From Micromonospora maritima (lineage in GTDB: Bacteria; Actinomycetota; Actinomycetes; Mycobacteriales; Micromonosporaceae): a stretch of 48,063 bases of DNA. The stretch lies in assembly GCF_902825405.1 (NCBI RefSeq), contig NZ_CADEAU010000004.1:1-48063 (forward strand). Direction: 5' to 3'. Of this stretch, positions 23,945 to 32,801 are shown piece by piece. Under the pieces are notes generated by a model. The model was given only the letters and a program-made list of their open reading frames with translations. It did not search any database and was not told the DNA's origin. Each line of letters starts with the position of its first letter. Position 1 is the first letter of the stretch. Both the position numbers and the translations under genes were made by a program.

Positions 23945-23957
23945 GACGACCTCCCGG

Positions 23958-24386
23958 TCAGCCCACCTTCAGGATCTTCGGGTTCGCCGCCGGCCAGGTC
24001 ACCGTGACCGTGCCCGTGCCCGGCTGGATCGGCAGACCGGTCCCGGTGTCGTACCAGGCGATCACCCGCTGCGCCGACGCCGCCACATCCGCGCCGCCCG
24101 TCACCGCGCTCGACTGGAACAGCAGCAGCCCGTGGTTCGTGGCGTTCGCCGTCGCGCTGATCGTCGTGTCGTCGGCGTCGAACACCCCGCCGGTCACTGT
24201 CTTGTTCGCCAGCGCCGCCGACGTGCCGTTGATCGTCGCGCCGGCCGTGGTCACGTCCGAGACGAACTTGTGCGCCGCGGAGAACGTGTAGCCGCGCACG
24301 AGCGCCACCTTGATGACCGCCGTGTCCAGATCGATCGACCCGTCCATCAGACCCTCGGCCAGGCCGGTGAAGTACCCGTTCGCCAT
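23958..24386 (-). CDS. putative head-associated structural protein
   Basis: A 142-aa protein starting MANGYFTGLAEGLMDGSID, then LDTAVIKVALVRGYTFSAAH, FVSDVTTAGATINGTSAAL, NHGLLLFQSS and VIAWYDTGTGLPIQPG. This is the pattern of a small beta-structured virion protein widespread in actinophages near the connector genes. It lies 1 nt after the connector gene. A structural role in the head or neck is inferred from context. Confidence 0.62.
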   Translation of the reverse strand: MANGYFTGLAEGLMDGSIDLDTAVIKVALVRGYTFSAAHKFVSDVTTAGATINGTSAALANKTVTGGVFDADDTTISATANATNHGLLLFQSSAVTGGADVAASAQRVIAWYDTGTGLPIQPGTGTVTVTWPAANPKILKVG

Positions 24387-24387
24387 C

Positions 24388-24759
24388 TCAGCCCCTCACC
24401 GTGCTGCTCGTCCACGACCAGTCAGGCTCCGGGAAGCTGAACTGCGGCTGACCGGCCACGCTGTACGCCCGCCGCGCCGCCGCCAGGATCTCCGCCCGAC
24501 GCGCCCGATCCCCGAACTGCACACTCGTCGCCCCGACCGTCTCCGCGTTCGCCGACGTCGGGTTGTTGTAGACCATGGCCGCCAGCTCGACTGCCCACGC
24601 CCATAGGTCGTCCGGCACCGGATCCGGCCACACCGTCAGCCCGGTCGCGTCCCGCAACCAGCCCGACACCGCCCGCCGGATCCGCGTCGCCGTCTCCAGG
24701 TCGACCTCGGGAACCTGCAACCAGGACGGCAGGTCCCCGAGGTCGAACAGATCAGCCAC
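24388..24759 (-). CDS. head-tail connector protein
   Basis: A 123-aa mostly helical protein: LPSWLQVPEVDLETATRIRR, AVSGWLRDATGLTVWPD, DDLWAWAVELAAMVYNNP and FGDRARRAEILAAARRAY. The four-helix pattern with a conserved YNNP and a C-terminal helix is typical of gp6/gp15-like head-tail adaptors that bind below the portal. It is positioned downstream of the capsid, as expected. Confidence 0.75.
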   Translation of the reverse strand: MADLFDLGDLPSWLQVPEVDLETATRIRRAVSGWLRDATGLTVWPDPVPDDLWAWAVELAAMVYNNPTSANAETVGATSVQFGDRARRAEILAAARRAYSVAGQPQFSFPEPDWSWTSSTVRG

Positions 24760-24765
24760 CGCAGA

Positions 24766-25140
24766 TCAGCCCTCGGAACGGCCGCGCCGACCCCGGCCCG
24801 AACCCGAACCGGAGCTGCCGCCGTCGCCGCCCGCCGGAGCGACCATGCCCGACTGGATCGCCGGGTCCGCCGAACCCGCCGGCGACGTGCGGCCCTCCAC
24901 CTCGGCCGGGTCCAGCATCACCGACGCCGAACCGAACCGGGCGTCCCGGGCGGCCAGGAACGCCGCGAACGGCGACCCGTCCGCCAGGTCGTCCTTCGAC
25001 GCGAACGCGCCGTGCGCCTCGCCCCGCTTCACGTCCGCCTCGTTGGTCAGCTCCACCCGGTCGCCGCGCAGCGCGGTCCGGTGCAGCCCGTCGGCGTCGG
25101 TGTACCAGAAGCTGCCGTGCTTGATGACGTGCTCCGCCAT
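24766..25140 (-). CDS. hypothetical head-region protein
   Basis: A 124-aa protein. The N-terminal ~45 residues (MAEHVIKHGSFWYTDADGLH, RTALRGDRVELTNEADVKRG) form a small beta domain, followed by a helical stretch and a Gly/Ser/Arg-rich tail (GGDGGSSGSGSGRGRRGR). Similar proteins occur between the major capsid and connector genes of actinophages. Function is unknown; a minor capsid or connector-associated role is inferred from position. Confidence 0.65.
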   Translation of the reverse strand: MAEHVIKHGSFWYTDADGLHRTALRGDRVELTNEADVKRGEAHGAFASKDDLADGSPFAAFLAARDARFGSASVMLDPAEVEGRTSPAGSADPAIQSGMVAPAGGDGGSSGSGSGRGRRGRSEG

Positions 25141-25153
25141 GCCTCCGCCCCCC

Positions 25154-26059
25154 TCAGCCGTTGAGTCCGGTGATCTTGCGGATGCTGTACGGGTTCGTGA
25201 CGTACATGACCGGCCGGACCGAGGACTGCACCCACGTGCGCTGGGTGGCCTGCTCCCGCCACGTCTCGCTGCCCAGACCCTGCTCGACCCGCAGCTCACC
25301 GACCTGCCCGCGGGCCACCGCGTACGCGGTGCCGTTCGGCACCCGGTTCGACGGGTACACCTCGATGTCGAGCGAGTCGAGGACCTCGTTCAGCGCCGAC
25401 CCGTACGTGATCGCCAGGTCCATCCGCTGCTTCGGGTTCACGATCCACAGGTCGTAGGTGACGCCCAGCTCGTCGGTGTCGGCCAGGTACTGCGCGTTCG
25501 CGAAGTCCGCCGCCGGCCAGCCCGAGTTGTTCGTCTGGCTGGAACCGCCGGTGACGACCGTCGACCAGTTGTGGCCGGTGAACGTCAGCGCCCCACCGAA
25601 CGACGAAATCGCCGCCTCCAGGGTCTCGATCGCCCGGGTGTTCACCTTCTTCACGATGGTGTTCGCCAGCTGCGTGACCTGGTTGTTGAAGAACGCCACG
25701 TCGTTGCGGTCGCGGGCCTCGTCGGTGACGAAGAACTTCCCACCCCACTTCTCGACCAGGGCGACCTTCGGCACCGGCCGCTGCGACCCGACCACCGGGA
25801 ACTCGTCGCCCGGGCCGACCCGCTCGACGTCCCGGTCGGTGTACAGCTCGTTCGTGGTGGCCTGGTCGTAGATGACCGCCCCACCCGACACCGAACCGGC
25901 GTTCGTGTTGAAGATCCGATCGACGATGAACCGCTGGAGCGTCAGGTCCATGATCCGACGGGTGATCCGCGTCGGCTGCGACAGCGCGGTGTCGACGGTG
26001 AGCACGTTGCCGCTGAGCGTCGGAGCGGCCAGCGGGTACGCAATCTGCTGCGTGGGCAT
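25154..26059 (-). CDS. major capsid protein (HK97-fold)
   Basis: A 301-aa protein: LTLQRFIVDRIFNTNAG, GAVIYDQATTNELYTDRDVE, VEKWGGKFFVTDEARDRND, FNNQVTQLANTIVKKVNTRA, DLWIVNPKQRMDLAITYG, then QRTWVQSSVRPVMYVTNPYS near the C-terminus. A long spine helix and a major-capsid-like C-terminus are visible. Position after protease and decoration protein is canonical. It lacks a delta domain; the scaffold is probably the C-terminal part of the protease at 26460. Confidence 0.83.
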   Translation of the reverse strand: MPTQQIAYPLAAPTLSGNVLTVDTALSQPTRITRRIMDLTLQRFIVDRIFNTNAGSVSGGAVIYDQATTNELYTDRDVERVGPGDEFPVVGSQRPVPKVALVEKWGGKFFVTDEARDRNDVAFFNNQVTQLANTIVKKVNTRAIETLEAAISSFGGALTFTGHNWSTVVTGGSSQTNNSGWPAADFANAQYLADTDELGVTYDLWIVNPKQRMDLAITYGSALNEVLDSLDIEVYPSNRVPNGTAYAVARGQVGELRVEQGLGSETWREQATQRTWVQSSVRPVMYVTNPYSIRKITGLNG

Positions 26060-26078
26060 GTGACTGGTCCCTCCTTCC

Positions 26079-26456
26079 TCAGAGAAGCGCGATGATCGCG
26101 TCGTTGCCGGAGGTCGCGCCGGTCATGGCGATCCCCACGGCGATGCCGGAAGCGATCGTGACGGCCTGCCCGTTCGAGCCGACCTCCACCCGGGCGCCCG
26201 CGGCGATGGTGCCGCCGGCGGTCACGGGCACGACGAAGCCGGAGCCCCGCAGGACCCCGACCTTCTCGCCCGTCGCCGCGTCGTAGGCGGCGACACCGAA
26301 GGCGGCGCCGGCGGCGGTGGCGTGCGCGACGGAGAAGTTGCCGTCCGACTGCCGGTTCGCCGAGATGTTCACGAACCGCTTGCCGGTCACACCGGCGGTC
26401 GCGTGGCAGGTGATGCGCCGTCCGGGCTCGTAGAACGGAATGGCTTCGTTGGCCAC
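26079..26456 (-). CDS. DUF2190-type capsid decoration protein
   Basis: A 125-aa beta-rich protein: EPGRRITCHATAGVTGKRFV, GAAFGVAAYDAATGEKVGVL, RGSGFVVPVTAGGTIAAGA and NGQAVTIASGIAVGIAMTG. This series of short strands with Gly turns is the DUF2190/lambda gpD-like decoration fold that stabilises the expanded capsid. It sits between the prohead protease and the major capsid gene, as in many siphoviruses. Confidence 0.75.
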   Translation of the reverse strand: MANEAIPFYEPGRRITCHATAGVTGKRFVNISANRQSDGNFSVAHATAAGAAFGVAAYDAATGEKVGVLRGSGFVVPVTAGGTIAAGARVEVGSNGQAVTIASGIAVGIAMTGATSGNDAIIALL

Positions 26457-26459
26457 GGG

Positions 26460-27686
26460 TCAGCCCTCCACGCGGGCCGAGGCGCCCGCGAACCAGTAGT
26501 CGGGGGAGTCGGCCGGGTCGACCGACTTCGGGGCGTCGGCGTCGTAGCCGAGCGCGTTCACCGGCACCCGGTTCGCCGGCAGCGAGTCCAGGTCCGCCTT
26601 GGTGCCCTCCGGGTCCTTGTCCCAGGCCTGCACCCAGTGCTCACGCCGCGCCGGGGAGATCTTCCCCTCGGCGACGGCCGCCCGGATCGTGTTGTCCCGC
26701 TGCTCCCGCAGCTGCTGCGCGCGGGCCTCCTGCCCGGCCTGCGCGGCGATGCGCAGCTCCTCCAGGACGTTCTGCGACACCAGCACCTTGCCCTCGGCCT
26801 TCGGCTCCGGGTCCGGCGCGGGGGCCGGCTCGGGGTCGGGCTCGGGCTGCGGGGCCGGCTCGGTGGGCGGGTTGGTCTTCGCGACGACACCGGCGGACTC
26901 CAGGGCCACCCGCACGTCGCTGTCGGAGGCGTCGGCCGACAGACCCAGCGCCTCTCGGATCTTTGCCGGGTCCACAGGCCGGCTCCTTTCCTCATCCGGA
27001 ACCACCACCAAGCTGGCGGTGGGGGTCTTCTGCGCCGCGGCGTGGATCCGCCGTGCCGCCTCCGCTGCCGTCACCTTCGGTCGCGCAGCGCCGGCCAGCT
27101 CATCCGCCAGCCCCGCGTCCACCGCCTCCTCGGCCGTGTACCACTGGGTGCCGCGCATCGTGGCCCGCCACTGCGCGACCGTCCCGCCCGCCCGGGCCGC
27201 GTAGATCCCGGCCAGGGAGTCGGAAACCTTGTCGAGGACGTCGGCCATCTCCCGCATGTCCGCGGCGTCGCCGAGCGCCAACCCACTCGCGTCGTGGATC
27301 ATCATCTGGCTGCCGCGGTTCATGACGATCCGGTCACCGGCCTGCGCGATCACCGACGCCGCCGACGCGGCCACCCCGTCCACCACCACGGTCACCTGCG
27401 CCGGGTGGTCCTTCAGGGCGTTGTAGATGGCCACGCCGTCCCAGGCGTCGCCGCCCTTGCTGTTCAGCCGCAGCGTGATCTCGTCCACGTCCAGAGCCCG
27501 CACGTCGTGGGCGAACTGCCGGGCCGTCGTGCCTTCCCAGCCGATGTCGTCGTAGATGGCCACCTCGGCGGCCCGACTGTCGGCCTTCGCCTCGATGCGG
27601 AACCAGTCGCCGGTCTTCGCCGCCGGCCGGGCACGCATCCGCTCCAGGCGGGCCGGCAACTCCGGCAGCATCTGCTTGGACATCAC
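26460..27686 (-). CDS. ClpP-type prohead protease fused to scaffold-like C-terminus
   Basis: A 408-aa protein. Residues ~25-210 are a Clp-type serine peptidase: LRLNSKGGDAWDGVAIYNAL, VDGVAASAASVIAQAG with probable nucleophile S108, and MMIHDAS with H131. After a linker, residues ~270-300 are EP/DP-rich and ~300-360 form a coiled coil (VLEELRIAAQAGQEARAQQ), as in scaffold proteins. A single polypeptide carrying both functions is known in several phages and explains the lack of a separate scaffold gene. The start overlaps the portal stop. Confidence 0.83.
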   Translation of the reverse strand: MMSKQMLPELPARLERMRARPAAKTGDWFRIEAKADSRAAEVAIYDDIGWEGTTARQFAHDVRALDVDEITLRLNSKGGDAWDGVAIYNALKDHPAQVTVVVDGVAASAASVIAQAGDRIVMNRGSQMMIHDASGLALGDAADMREMADVLDKVSDSLAGIYAARAGGTVAQWRATMRGTQWYTAEEAVDAGLADELAGAARPKVTAAEAARRIHAAAQKTPTASLVVVPDEERSRPVDPAKIREALGLSADASDSDVRVALESAGVVAKTNPPTEPAPQPEPDPEPAPAPDPEPKAEGKVLVSQNVLEELRIAAQAGQEARAQQLREQRDNTIRAAVAEGKISPARREHWVQAWDKDPEGTKADLDSLPANRVPVNALGYDADAPKSVDPADSPDYWFAGASARVEG

Positions 27687-28945
27687 GCATCACCCGATTC
27701 ACCAGGAGGAACGTTGACCGGCGGCTGGCCCGGCGCCGGGGAAGTCGCCGCCTTCGGAGGCAGCCCGTACTGCTGACGCAGGAACTCCTCCGTCGCTCGA
27801 TCCGGGAAGATTGCCCCCGAGTCGATGAGCAGCTTCAACGCCGCCGCCGTCGCCGCCTGCCGCGAACCGATCTCGTCGAACACCACCCGCGGCGCCGGCT
27901 CCGACTCCCCGAAGTTCACATCGACGATGTCCTCGACGATGTGCTGCGTGGCCACGTCCGCGACCTGCTGGGCGAGGGTCTGAAGCGACAGGGTGAAGAA
28001 GTCCGCGAAGGTCGTCCCCAACGCCCACGAGCCGGTCTGCGTGCCCAGGTTCAGGAAGTGCGCGAGCACCGCACGGGCGATCTGCTCGTCGTGGTAGCGG
28101 ATCGCCGGGTCGGCGTTCGGCAGCGACCCCGACACACCCACCAGATCCAGCGCGGCGCCGTGGGGGATCGCCGCACCCGACGAGTCACCCGCCCGCCACG
28201 CCTTGGCCATCGCCAAGCCCTTGGACAGGTCGTCCTCACCGTCGGCGCCGGTGTACCGGGGGATGCCCATGCCGTTGCGCTCGATCGTCTGCGCCTGCAC
28301 CCGCAACAGCCGATCCTTGATCAGCCAGTGCTTGTACGCCGGCCGCAACAGGCTCTTGCCCAGCCAGTTGCCGCCCTCCCGGTCATGCACGTACGCGACC
28401 AGGCGGTCCACCGGGATCGGCCGCTGCTGCGCGCCCACCTTCGAGCTGTACTGCGTGATCGACACCAGCCCGCCGTCGTCGGCGACGTCCACCCGCTCGA
28501 TCGTGCGCGGCAGCCTCGGTGCCAGCTTCCGCAGCCGGGCCCGGCCCGCCTCGTCGATGCGGTACACCTGCTCGAAGAAGCTGTGCCCGAACGGCAGCAT
28601 CAGCAACGCCAGCCGCAGATGCTCCGGCCACGAGAACCGGTCACGCACCCGCGGCATCGGCTGCGGGTTCTGACCCACCACCGGCAGCCCCAGGTCGTCG
28701 GCGACCAGCCGCACCACCTCGTCCCGGGCCCCGGCCGGGTCGATCCGCCACGGCGTGCGCCGCACCGGCAGCGTCACGGCCCGCAGCACCGACGCCACCT
28801 GCGAATCCTGGGACCGCATCGCGTCGTAGACCTTCACCGACAGCGGCCACCGCAGCTCCGGCGTCGGTTCGTCGTCCAGCTCAGCCCACCACGACGAGGT
28901 GGTCGACGACGCCGCGTAGCCGATCTCGTTCACCGGTGCGGTCAC
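27683..28945 (-). CDS. portal protein
   Basis: A 420-aa protein from GTG 28945. MRSQDSQVASVLRAVTLPVR, PWRIDP, LMLPFGHSFFEQVYR, SITQYSSKVGAQ, DRLVAYVHDREGGNWLGKSL and YKHWLIKDRLLRVQAQTIER match the Mu gp29/DUF935-like portal group. The C-terminal region (~330-400) is helical. It forms the dodecameric DNA gate at one capsid vertex and docks the terminase encoded upstream. Confidence 0.82.
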   Translation of the reverse strand: MTAPVNEIGYAASSTTSSWWAELDDEPTPELRWPLSVKVYDAMRSQDSQVASVLRAVTLPVRRTPWRIDPAGARDEVVRLVADDLGLPVVGQNPQPMPRVRDRFSWPEHLRLALLMLPFGHSFFEQVYRIDEAGRARLRKLAPRLPRTIERVDVADDGGLVSITQYSSKVGAQQRPIPVDRLVAYVHDREGGNWLGKSLLRPAYKHWLIKDRLLRVQAQTIERNGMGIPRYTGADGEDDLSKGLAMAKAWRAGDSSGAAIPHGAALDLVGVSGSLPNADPAIRYHDEQIARAVLAHFLNLGTQTGSWALGTTFADFFTLSLQTLAQQVADVATQHIVEDIVDVNFGESEPAPRVVFDEIGSRQAATAAALKLLIDSGAIFPDRATEEFLRQQYGLPPKAATSPAPGQPPVNVPPGESGDA

Positions 28946-28964
28946 CGCTCACCACCTCCTCGTT

Positions 28965-30476
28965 TCAGAACCCGGCCGTGGCCAGCTCGTTGGTCTCCCA
29001 CTGCCCGCCCTCAACCGGGGCGTTCACCGGCGCCGGCGGCGGAGCTTTCGGCGGCGGCACCACAGACAGTCCCCAGTGCGCGACCGTCGCCCCCACCAGC
29101 GGGCAGATGTCCGCGCTCGACCTGCGCCGCGACCACGCCCACAACCCGTCGCCGATGTCCCGACGACCGGCGGCGGCGATAGCCCGCGCCAGCACCGGGT
29201 CACCCAGGTGCCGCACCGCGTTCGCGGTCACCGCCGAGCTGAACGCCTCACACGCCTGCCCCAGGTCCCGCGTCGACAGCTGCCGGGGTTCGATGCCCAC
29301 CGCGCCCAACTCCGGCAGCAGCGCACCCGCCGGGCCCGCCGGGTCCAGCACCCAGTCCAGCGGTCGATGCTTCAGCAACTCCAGGCACCGCGACACCACC
29401 CAGTCGGTGGTCGGGGCGTGCGCCACCACCTCCAGGTGCGGCAGCCCGTCCGGGCGGTACATCGCCGCCACGATCGCCGCCGACCGGCTGCCCGGGGCGA
29501 CGTCGATCGCGAACACCGGACGCCCCGCCGGCGCCGACTCCTCATCCCGGCAGTCCGCCCACGACTGCAACGGCACCGCCGACAACCCCACCGGGTCGTC
29601 CCACCAGCCGAGGCGCTCCCGCGCGAACTCCTCCGGCGGCAGAGCCCGCCGCTCCGCCGCGACGAACTCCTCCCGGATCCGCCCCCGGCTGATGGCGAAG
29701 TTCGCCGCCCGCCAGTTGGCCGGCTCGTCCAACGCGCAGCCCTGCGCGCTCAGCCGGTGGTCGCAGTCGTCCTCCGCGCAGCCGCCCTCCGGCGCCGACC
29801 ACTCCACGTACACCAGCGACGGATCACCGCCAGCCCGACCGCGGTCCCGGATCCCCCGCAGGATCTGCGAGTTCACCAGACCCGCCGACGACCCGTAGAT
29901 GACCTGCGGGTTCGGCCGCGCCGACAGCGTCGGCAGCAGCGAGCCCATGTGCTCCGGCTCCAGGGCGAACGCCTCGTCGAGGACCACCCGGTCACCGGAC
30001 AGGCCACGGCCGCCGGTCTTCGAGCGGGCCAGGAACTTCACCCGCGCACCACCGTGGAACTCGATCTCCTCCTCGCCGTTGCCGGCGGAGAGGCGCTTCA
30101 GGCGGCGGGAGAACTCCGACGTGGTCTCGACGATCTGCCGCAGCGCCCGGAACGCCTCCTGCGTCGTGACGAACCGGTGCGCCGTCCACGCGATCAACTT
30201 CGCGTCGAACAGCAGCAGGTCGGCCAGCACGATCGGCAGGATGACGTTCATCGTCTTCCCGTTCTGCCTGCTGAGGATGATCGCCGCCTCGAGGGCCGCC
30301 CACCGGCCGCCGGCGCGCTCCGACAGGATCGCGTCGATCGCCAGCTCCTGCTCCGGGTCCACCCCGACCCCGCACATCCGCGCCAGGTCGATCGCCTCAG
30401 ACCCGGCCGACGACAGACGGTCAGGCACCCACAGGTGAGCCGGGCGGACCAGGTCAGGCGCCGCGACGGCGCTCAC
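28965..30476 (-). CDS. terminase large subunit
   Basis: A 503-aa packaging motor and nuclease from GTG 30476. The N-terminal ATPase has the Walker A-type SRQNGKT (69-75) and Walker B VVLDEAF with D167 and E168. The C-terminal RNase H-like nuclease starts at VFAIDVAPG (~340), with later acidic residues in WVLDPAGPAG. It overlaps the small subunit gene by 23 nt. The length and order are standard for lambda/HK97-type siphoviruses of actinobacteria. Confidence 0.88.
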   Translation of the reverse strand: MSAVAAPDLVRPAHLWVPDRLSSAGSEAIDLARMCGVGVDPEQELAIDAILSERAGGRWAALEAAIILSRQNGKTMNVILPIVLADLLLFDAKLIAWTAHRFVTTQEAFRALRQIVETTSEFSRRLKRLSAGNGEEEIEFHGGARVKFLARSKTGGRGLSGDRVVLDEAFALEPEHMGSLLPTLSARPNPQVIYGSSAGLVNSQILRGIRDRGRAGGDPSLVYVEWSAPEGGCAEDDCDHRLSAQGCALDEPANWRAANFAISRGRIREEFVAAERRALPPEEFARERLGWWDDPVGLSAVPLQSWADCRDEESAPAGRPVFAIDVAPGSRSAAIVAAMYRPDGLPHLEVVAHAPTTDWVVSRCLELLKHRPLDWVLDPAGPAGALLPELGAVGIEPRQLSTRDLGQACEAFSSAVTANAVRHLGDPVLARAIAAAGRRDIGDGLWAWSRRRSSADICPLVGATVAHWGLSVVPPPKAPPPAPVNAPVEGGQWETNELATAGF

Positions 30477-30840
30477 GGCGGGCCTTCAGCTCATCCACGC
30501 TGTCCCCGGACTCCTCAGCACCCTTCAGCGCGGCCTCCATCGTCGCCCGCAGCTCCTTGTTCAAGGCCGCGACCGCCGACCCGGTGTCCGGCACGTCGAG
30601 ACGCGCCGCCAACACCAGCGCCTGCTGCCCGAGCACCGTGTCCAACCGGCGGGCCGCCACCAACTCCAGGCGCACCGATGTCACGAGATCCGACTCCCCG
30701 GACGAGGCGTCGACCGGCTCCGCGGGCGGCAGGCCGGCCGGACGCCGCGACACCCGCTTCCGGCAGGTCGCACCGCAGAACCGCGCCGACGACCGCTTCG
30801 CCTCGAAGCTCCGGCCGCAACCCTCACACGACGTCGTCAC
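30454..30840 (-). CDS. terminase small subunit
   Basis: A 128-aa protein. GTG 30840 is chosen because AGGAGG lies just before it; a longer in-frame start at 30912 is unsupported. The N-terminal CEGCGRSFEAKRSSARFCGATCRKR is a zinc-finger-like CxxC...CxxxC motif split by basic residues. The remainder is helical (SVRLELVAARRLDTVLGQQA, AVAALNKELRATMEAALKG) with a basic end. It recognises the packaging site and recruits the large subunit. The zinc-finger N-terminus is common in actinophages. Confidence 0.75.
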   Translation of the reverse strand: MTTSCEGCGRSFEAKRSSARFCGATCRKRVSRRPAGLPPAEPVDASSGESDLVTSVRLELVAARRLDTVLGQQALVLAARLDVPDTGSAVAALNKELRATMEAALKGAEESGDSVDELKARRERRRGA

Positions 30841-30946
30841 GGCACCTCCTGAAACGCGAAGCGTGACGCCGAGTGGCCGGGGAGAGAAAAGCCCGACTGG
30901 CGCGGGGGTCATTTGCCCTGGTCACGGGATTTTTTCGGGGTTCCGA

Positions 30947-31222
30947 TCACCAGCGGCGCGAGTGCCGCAACTCGACGCGCTTACCGTTAGTGACCGCCGC
31001 TCCGTTGCGTCCACCGGCAGCGCGGTTGCAGTGTCGACATTCGGGCCCGGTGTAGCCGGTCCGGTCGTCGGTGTGCCCGAGGTCCCACGGTCCGTCCGGG
31101 TCGATGGGCTGCTGGCATCGGGCGCAGTCGACGAGCCCGGCCTCGACCTTGGGTCGCCACTGCTCGCGCAGCTTCTGGTGCGCGCTGCCGTACCCGCGGT
31201 CGGCGGTCTTGGCCCGGGCCAC
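30947..31222 (-). CDS. HNH endonuclease next to terminase
   Basis: A 91-aa protein from GTG 31222, with AGGGGG 6 nt upstream; ATG 31240 is the alternative start. RGYGSAHQKLREQWRPKVE and CARCQQPI precede the HNH core PWDLGHTDDRTGYTGPECRH, with a second CxxC-type pair (C in PECRHCNRAAGG). Zinc is bound by these Cys pairs. HNH proteins beside the terminase are widespread in cos-packaging siphoviruses, where they help the large subunit cut DNA. Confidence 0.8.
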   Translation of the reverse strand: MARAKTADRGYGSAHQKLREQWRPKVEAGLVDCARCQQPIDPDGPWDLGHTDDRTGYTGPECRHCNRAAGGRNGAAVTNGKRVELRHSRRW

Positions 31223-31243
31223 CGTGCACCCCCTGAGCATGGT

Positions 31244-31279
31244 GAAGCCCCACCGCCTGGGAGGTCACGGTGGGGCTTC
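31244..31279. terminator. hairpin upstream of terminase-side HNH gene
   Basis: GAAGCCCCACCG (31244-31255) pairs with CGGTGGGGCTTC (31268-31279), a 12-bp stem with a 12-nt loop. It lies between the 64-aa gene and the HNH gene and probably separates early from late leftward transcription. Confidence 0.75.
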
Positions 31280-31293
31280 GTCTGCGGGTCGGG

Positions 31294-31488
31294 CTACTGC
31301 GGGTTGCGGCGGCGTTCCTGCTCGGCAGCCCAGGCCACCTGGTTCTGCCGGGCCACCCCGGCTGCGGCGTTGCGTCTGCGCTGCCATTCGAGGCGCTCGG
31401 GCTTCTTGCTGGTCAGCCAGCGGAAGAAGCCGACCTGGAAGGTGTGGTCGAAGGTGGGCCGGTTGGGGTCGCTGGGGACTCTGAACAT
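31294..31488 (-). CDS. hypothetical 64-aa basic protein
   Basis: A small basic protein: MFRVPSDPNRPTFDHTFQVG, FFRWLTSKKPERLEWQRRRN, then a helical AAGVARQNQVAWAAEQERR. No family is recognised. It sits between two hairpins with near-identical stems (31244-31279 and 31541-31572), so it is a one-gene unit. The high Arg content and helical prediction suggest nucleic-acid binding. Confidence 0.55.
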   Translation of the reverse strand: MFRVPSDPNRPTFDHTFQVGFFRWLTSKKPERLEWQRRRNAAAGVARQNQVAWAAEQERRRNPQ

Positions 31489-31540
31489 GAGCCCATCGTG
31501 GACCTGCTGGTCAAGGAGGTCTATGGGCCGGACATGGCGG

Positions 31541-31572
31541 AGCCCCGCCGACACGGGGGGTACGGCGGGGCT
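31541..31572. terminator. hairpin before 64-aa gene
   Basis: AGCCCCGCCG (31541-31550) pairs with CGGCGGGGCT (31563-31572). It follows the HNH gene ending at 31598 and resembles the hairpin at 31244. Confidence 0.7.
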
Positions 31573-31597
31573 TCGGAGACAGTGGTACTGCTGGCAT

Positions 31598-32059
31598 TCA
31601 CATGAGCTGCGGGCCAACCCGCGTCTTCGAGTTGCTGTGGTAGGGCGACACCTGCTTGGGCGGCTTCTCACCGCCGCCCATCCGGTTGAGCCAGTCGATG
31701 TCCACCGAGTCAGGCTGCTCGCCGATGCGGTCGTAGCCGTAGCCACGCCAGTGCCGGCTGTTGCCCTTCGGGGTGACCAGCTCCAGGTTGGCGATGCGGT
31801 TGTCCCAGCGTCGCCGGTTGATGTGGTTGACCTGTAGCCCGTCGGGGATCAGGCCGTGTGCGGCGATCCAGATGACGCGGTGGGCCATGGCCAGGGTGAG
31901 GGGCTTAGCGAAGACCTGAACGCGCCCGTAGCCCGTGCGCTTGTCGAGGAGTTCAGCCCGATCCCCGTTGGCCTTGTGAATGGCTCCGGTGATGGGGTCG
32001 GCGGTGATGTCGCCGCGCTGGAGGGCTACCTGAGCGAGGGTGTCGACCCGGCTGGGCAT
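31598..32059 (-). CDS. HNH homing-type endonuclease
   Basis: A 153-aa protein from ATG 32059 with GGAGAAGG upstream. The N-terminal ~50 residues carry ITGAIHKANGDRAELLDKRT and YGRVQVFAKPLTLAMAHRVI. The HNH core follows: HRVIWIAAHGLIPDGLQVNH, INRRRWDNRIANLELVTPKG, the H-N-N order of HNH_3 homing enzymes. Such free-standing genes are selfish or aid recombination. It is separate from the terminase-linked HNH gene and was probably inserted independently. Confidence 0.8.
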   Translation of the reverse strand: MPSRVDTLAQVALQRGDITADPITGAIHKANGDRAELLDKRTGYGRVQVFAKPLTLAMAHRVIWIAAHGLIPDGLQVNHINRRRWDNRIANLELVTPKGNSRHWRGYGYDRIGEQPDSVDIDWLNRMGGGEKPPKQVSPYHSNSKTRVGPQLM

Positions 32060-32109
32060 AGTCCTTCTCCTGATTTCGCATCGTACCTGATGGGTGGGTG
32101 GTTCGCGTT

Positions 32110-32739
32110 TCACGCCGCGGTGACGCGTTCGGTGCGGCTGGTGACGTATTCGCCGAGGGCGAAGATGCTGCCGTCGTCGGCGGCCCAGGTGGCTTGGCAG
32201 GCGCGGCAGTGGGCGGCTTGGGCGGTGAGGTTGATGCGTAGCTTGCCGGTGGTGTGGCAGGCGGGGCAGGGCACGTGGGGTTGGTAGAGGGGGGCGATCC
32301 AGCCGGTGGCGACGGCTGCCCAGCGGCGCCAGGTGCGCAGTTCGCGGGCGAGCAGTTGGAGGTCGTCGTCGTCGAGGCCGGGTGCGGCGCCGACGAGGGC
32401 GCGGATGTTGGCTTCGACGGTGTCGCGCAGGTCGAGGTTGAGGGAGGTGCACCAGTGGGCGGCGTGGGTGCAGATCGCGGCGTGGGTGCTCAACGCTTCG
32501 AGGGCGAGCGGGGGTCGGCTGCGGGGCACCGTACGCGGGCCGGGCTCGGTGGTGCCGCTGGTGGGCTCCACAGCGGCCTGGTGGAGTTGGGCGAGGAGAC
32601 CGGGCTGGACGGTCCGCCATTCGCGGAACTTGCGGTTGCGGTTGTCGTCCCAGTACGGGATGCGTTCGACGTGCTGGCCGGGGTCGCAGAGTTGTTCGGC
32701 GAGGCCGGTGATGGTGGTGATGGTGGCGTCGCGGTCCAT
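32110..32739 (-). CDS. actinophage zinc-ribbon protein of unknown function
   Basis: A 209-aa protein; ATG 32739 follows a GGGGGG tract. The N-terminal part (ITGLAEQLCDPGQHVERIPY, REWRTVQPGLLAQLHQA) and the helical centre (THAAICTHAAHWCTSLNLDL) match a group common in actinophage early regions. The C-terminal zinc ribbon is CPACHTTGKLRINL...CRACQATW, two CxxC pairs. Function is unknown, with DNA binding likely. It may be co-transcribed with the HNH gene 50 nt downstream. Confidence 0.7.
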   Translation of the reverse strand: MDRDATITTITGLAEQLCDPGQHVERIPYWDDNRNRKFREWRTVQPGLLAQLHQAAVEPTSGTTEPGPRTVPRSRPPLALEALSTHAAICTHAAHWCTSLNLDLRDTVEANIRALVGAAPGLDDDDLQLLARELRTWRRWAAVATGWIAPLYQPHVPCPACHTTGKLRINLTAQAAHCRACQATWAADDGSIFALGEYVTSRTERVTAA

Positions 32740-32801
32740 GGTGGTCCCCCCTTGTAGGCTTGCCGGTGGTTGAGCTGGCCGCCTGGGTGGGTGTGCTGCT
32801 C

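Noticed and set aside
30913-30946. cos packaging site with ATTTTTT tract
   Set aside because: The position between the HNH and terminase genes is suggestive, but no second copy or known end sequence is available to support it.
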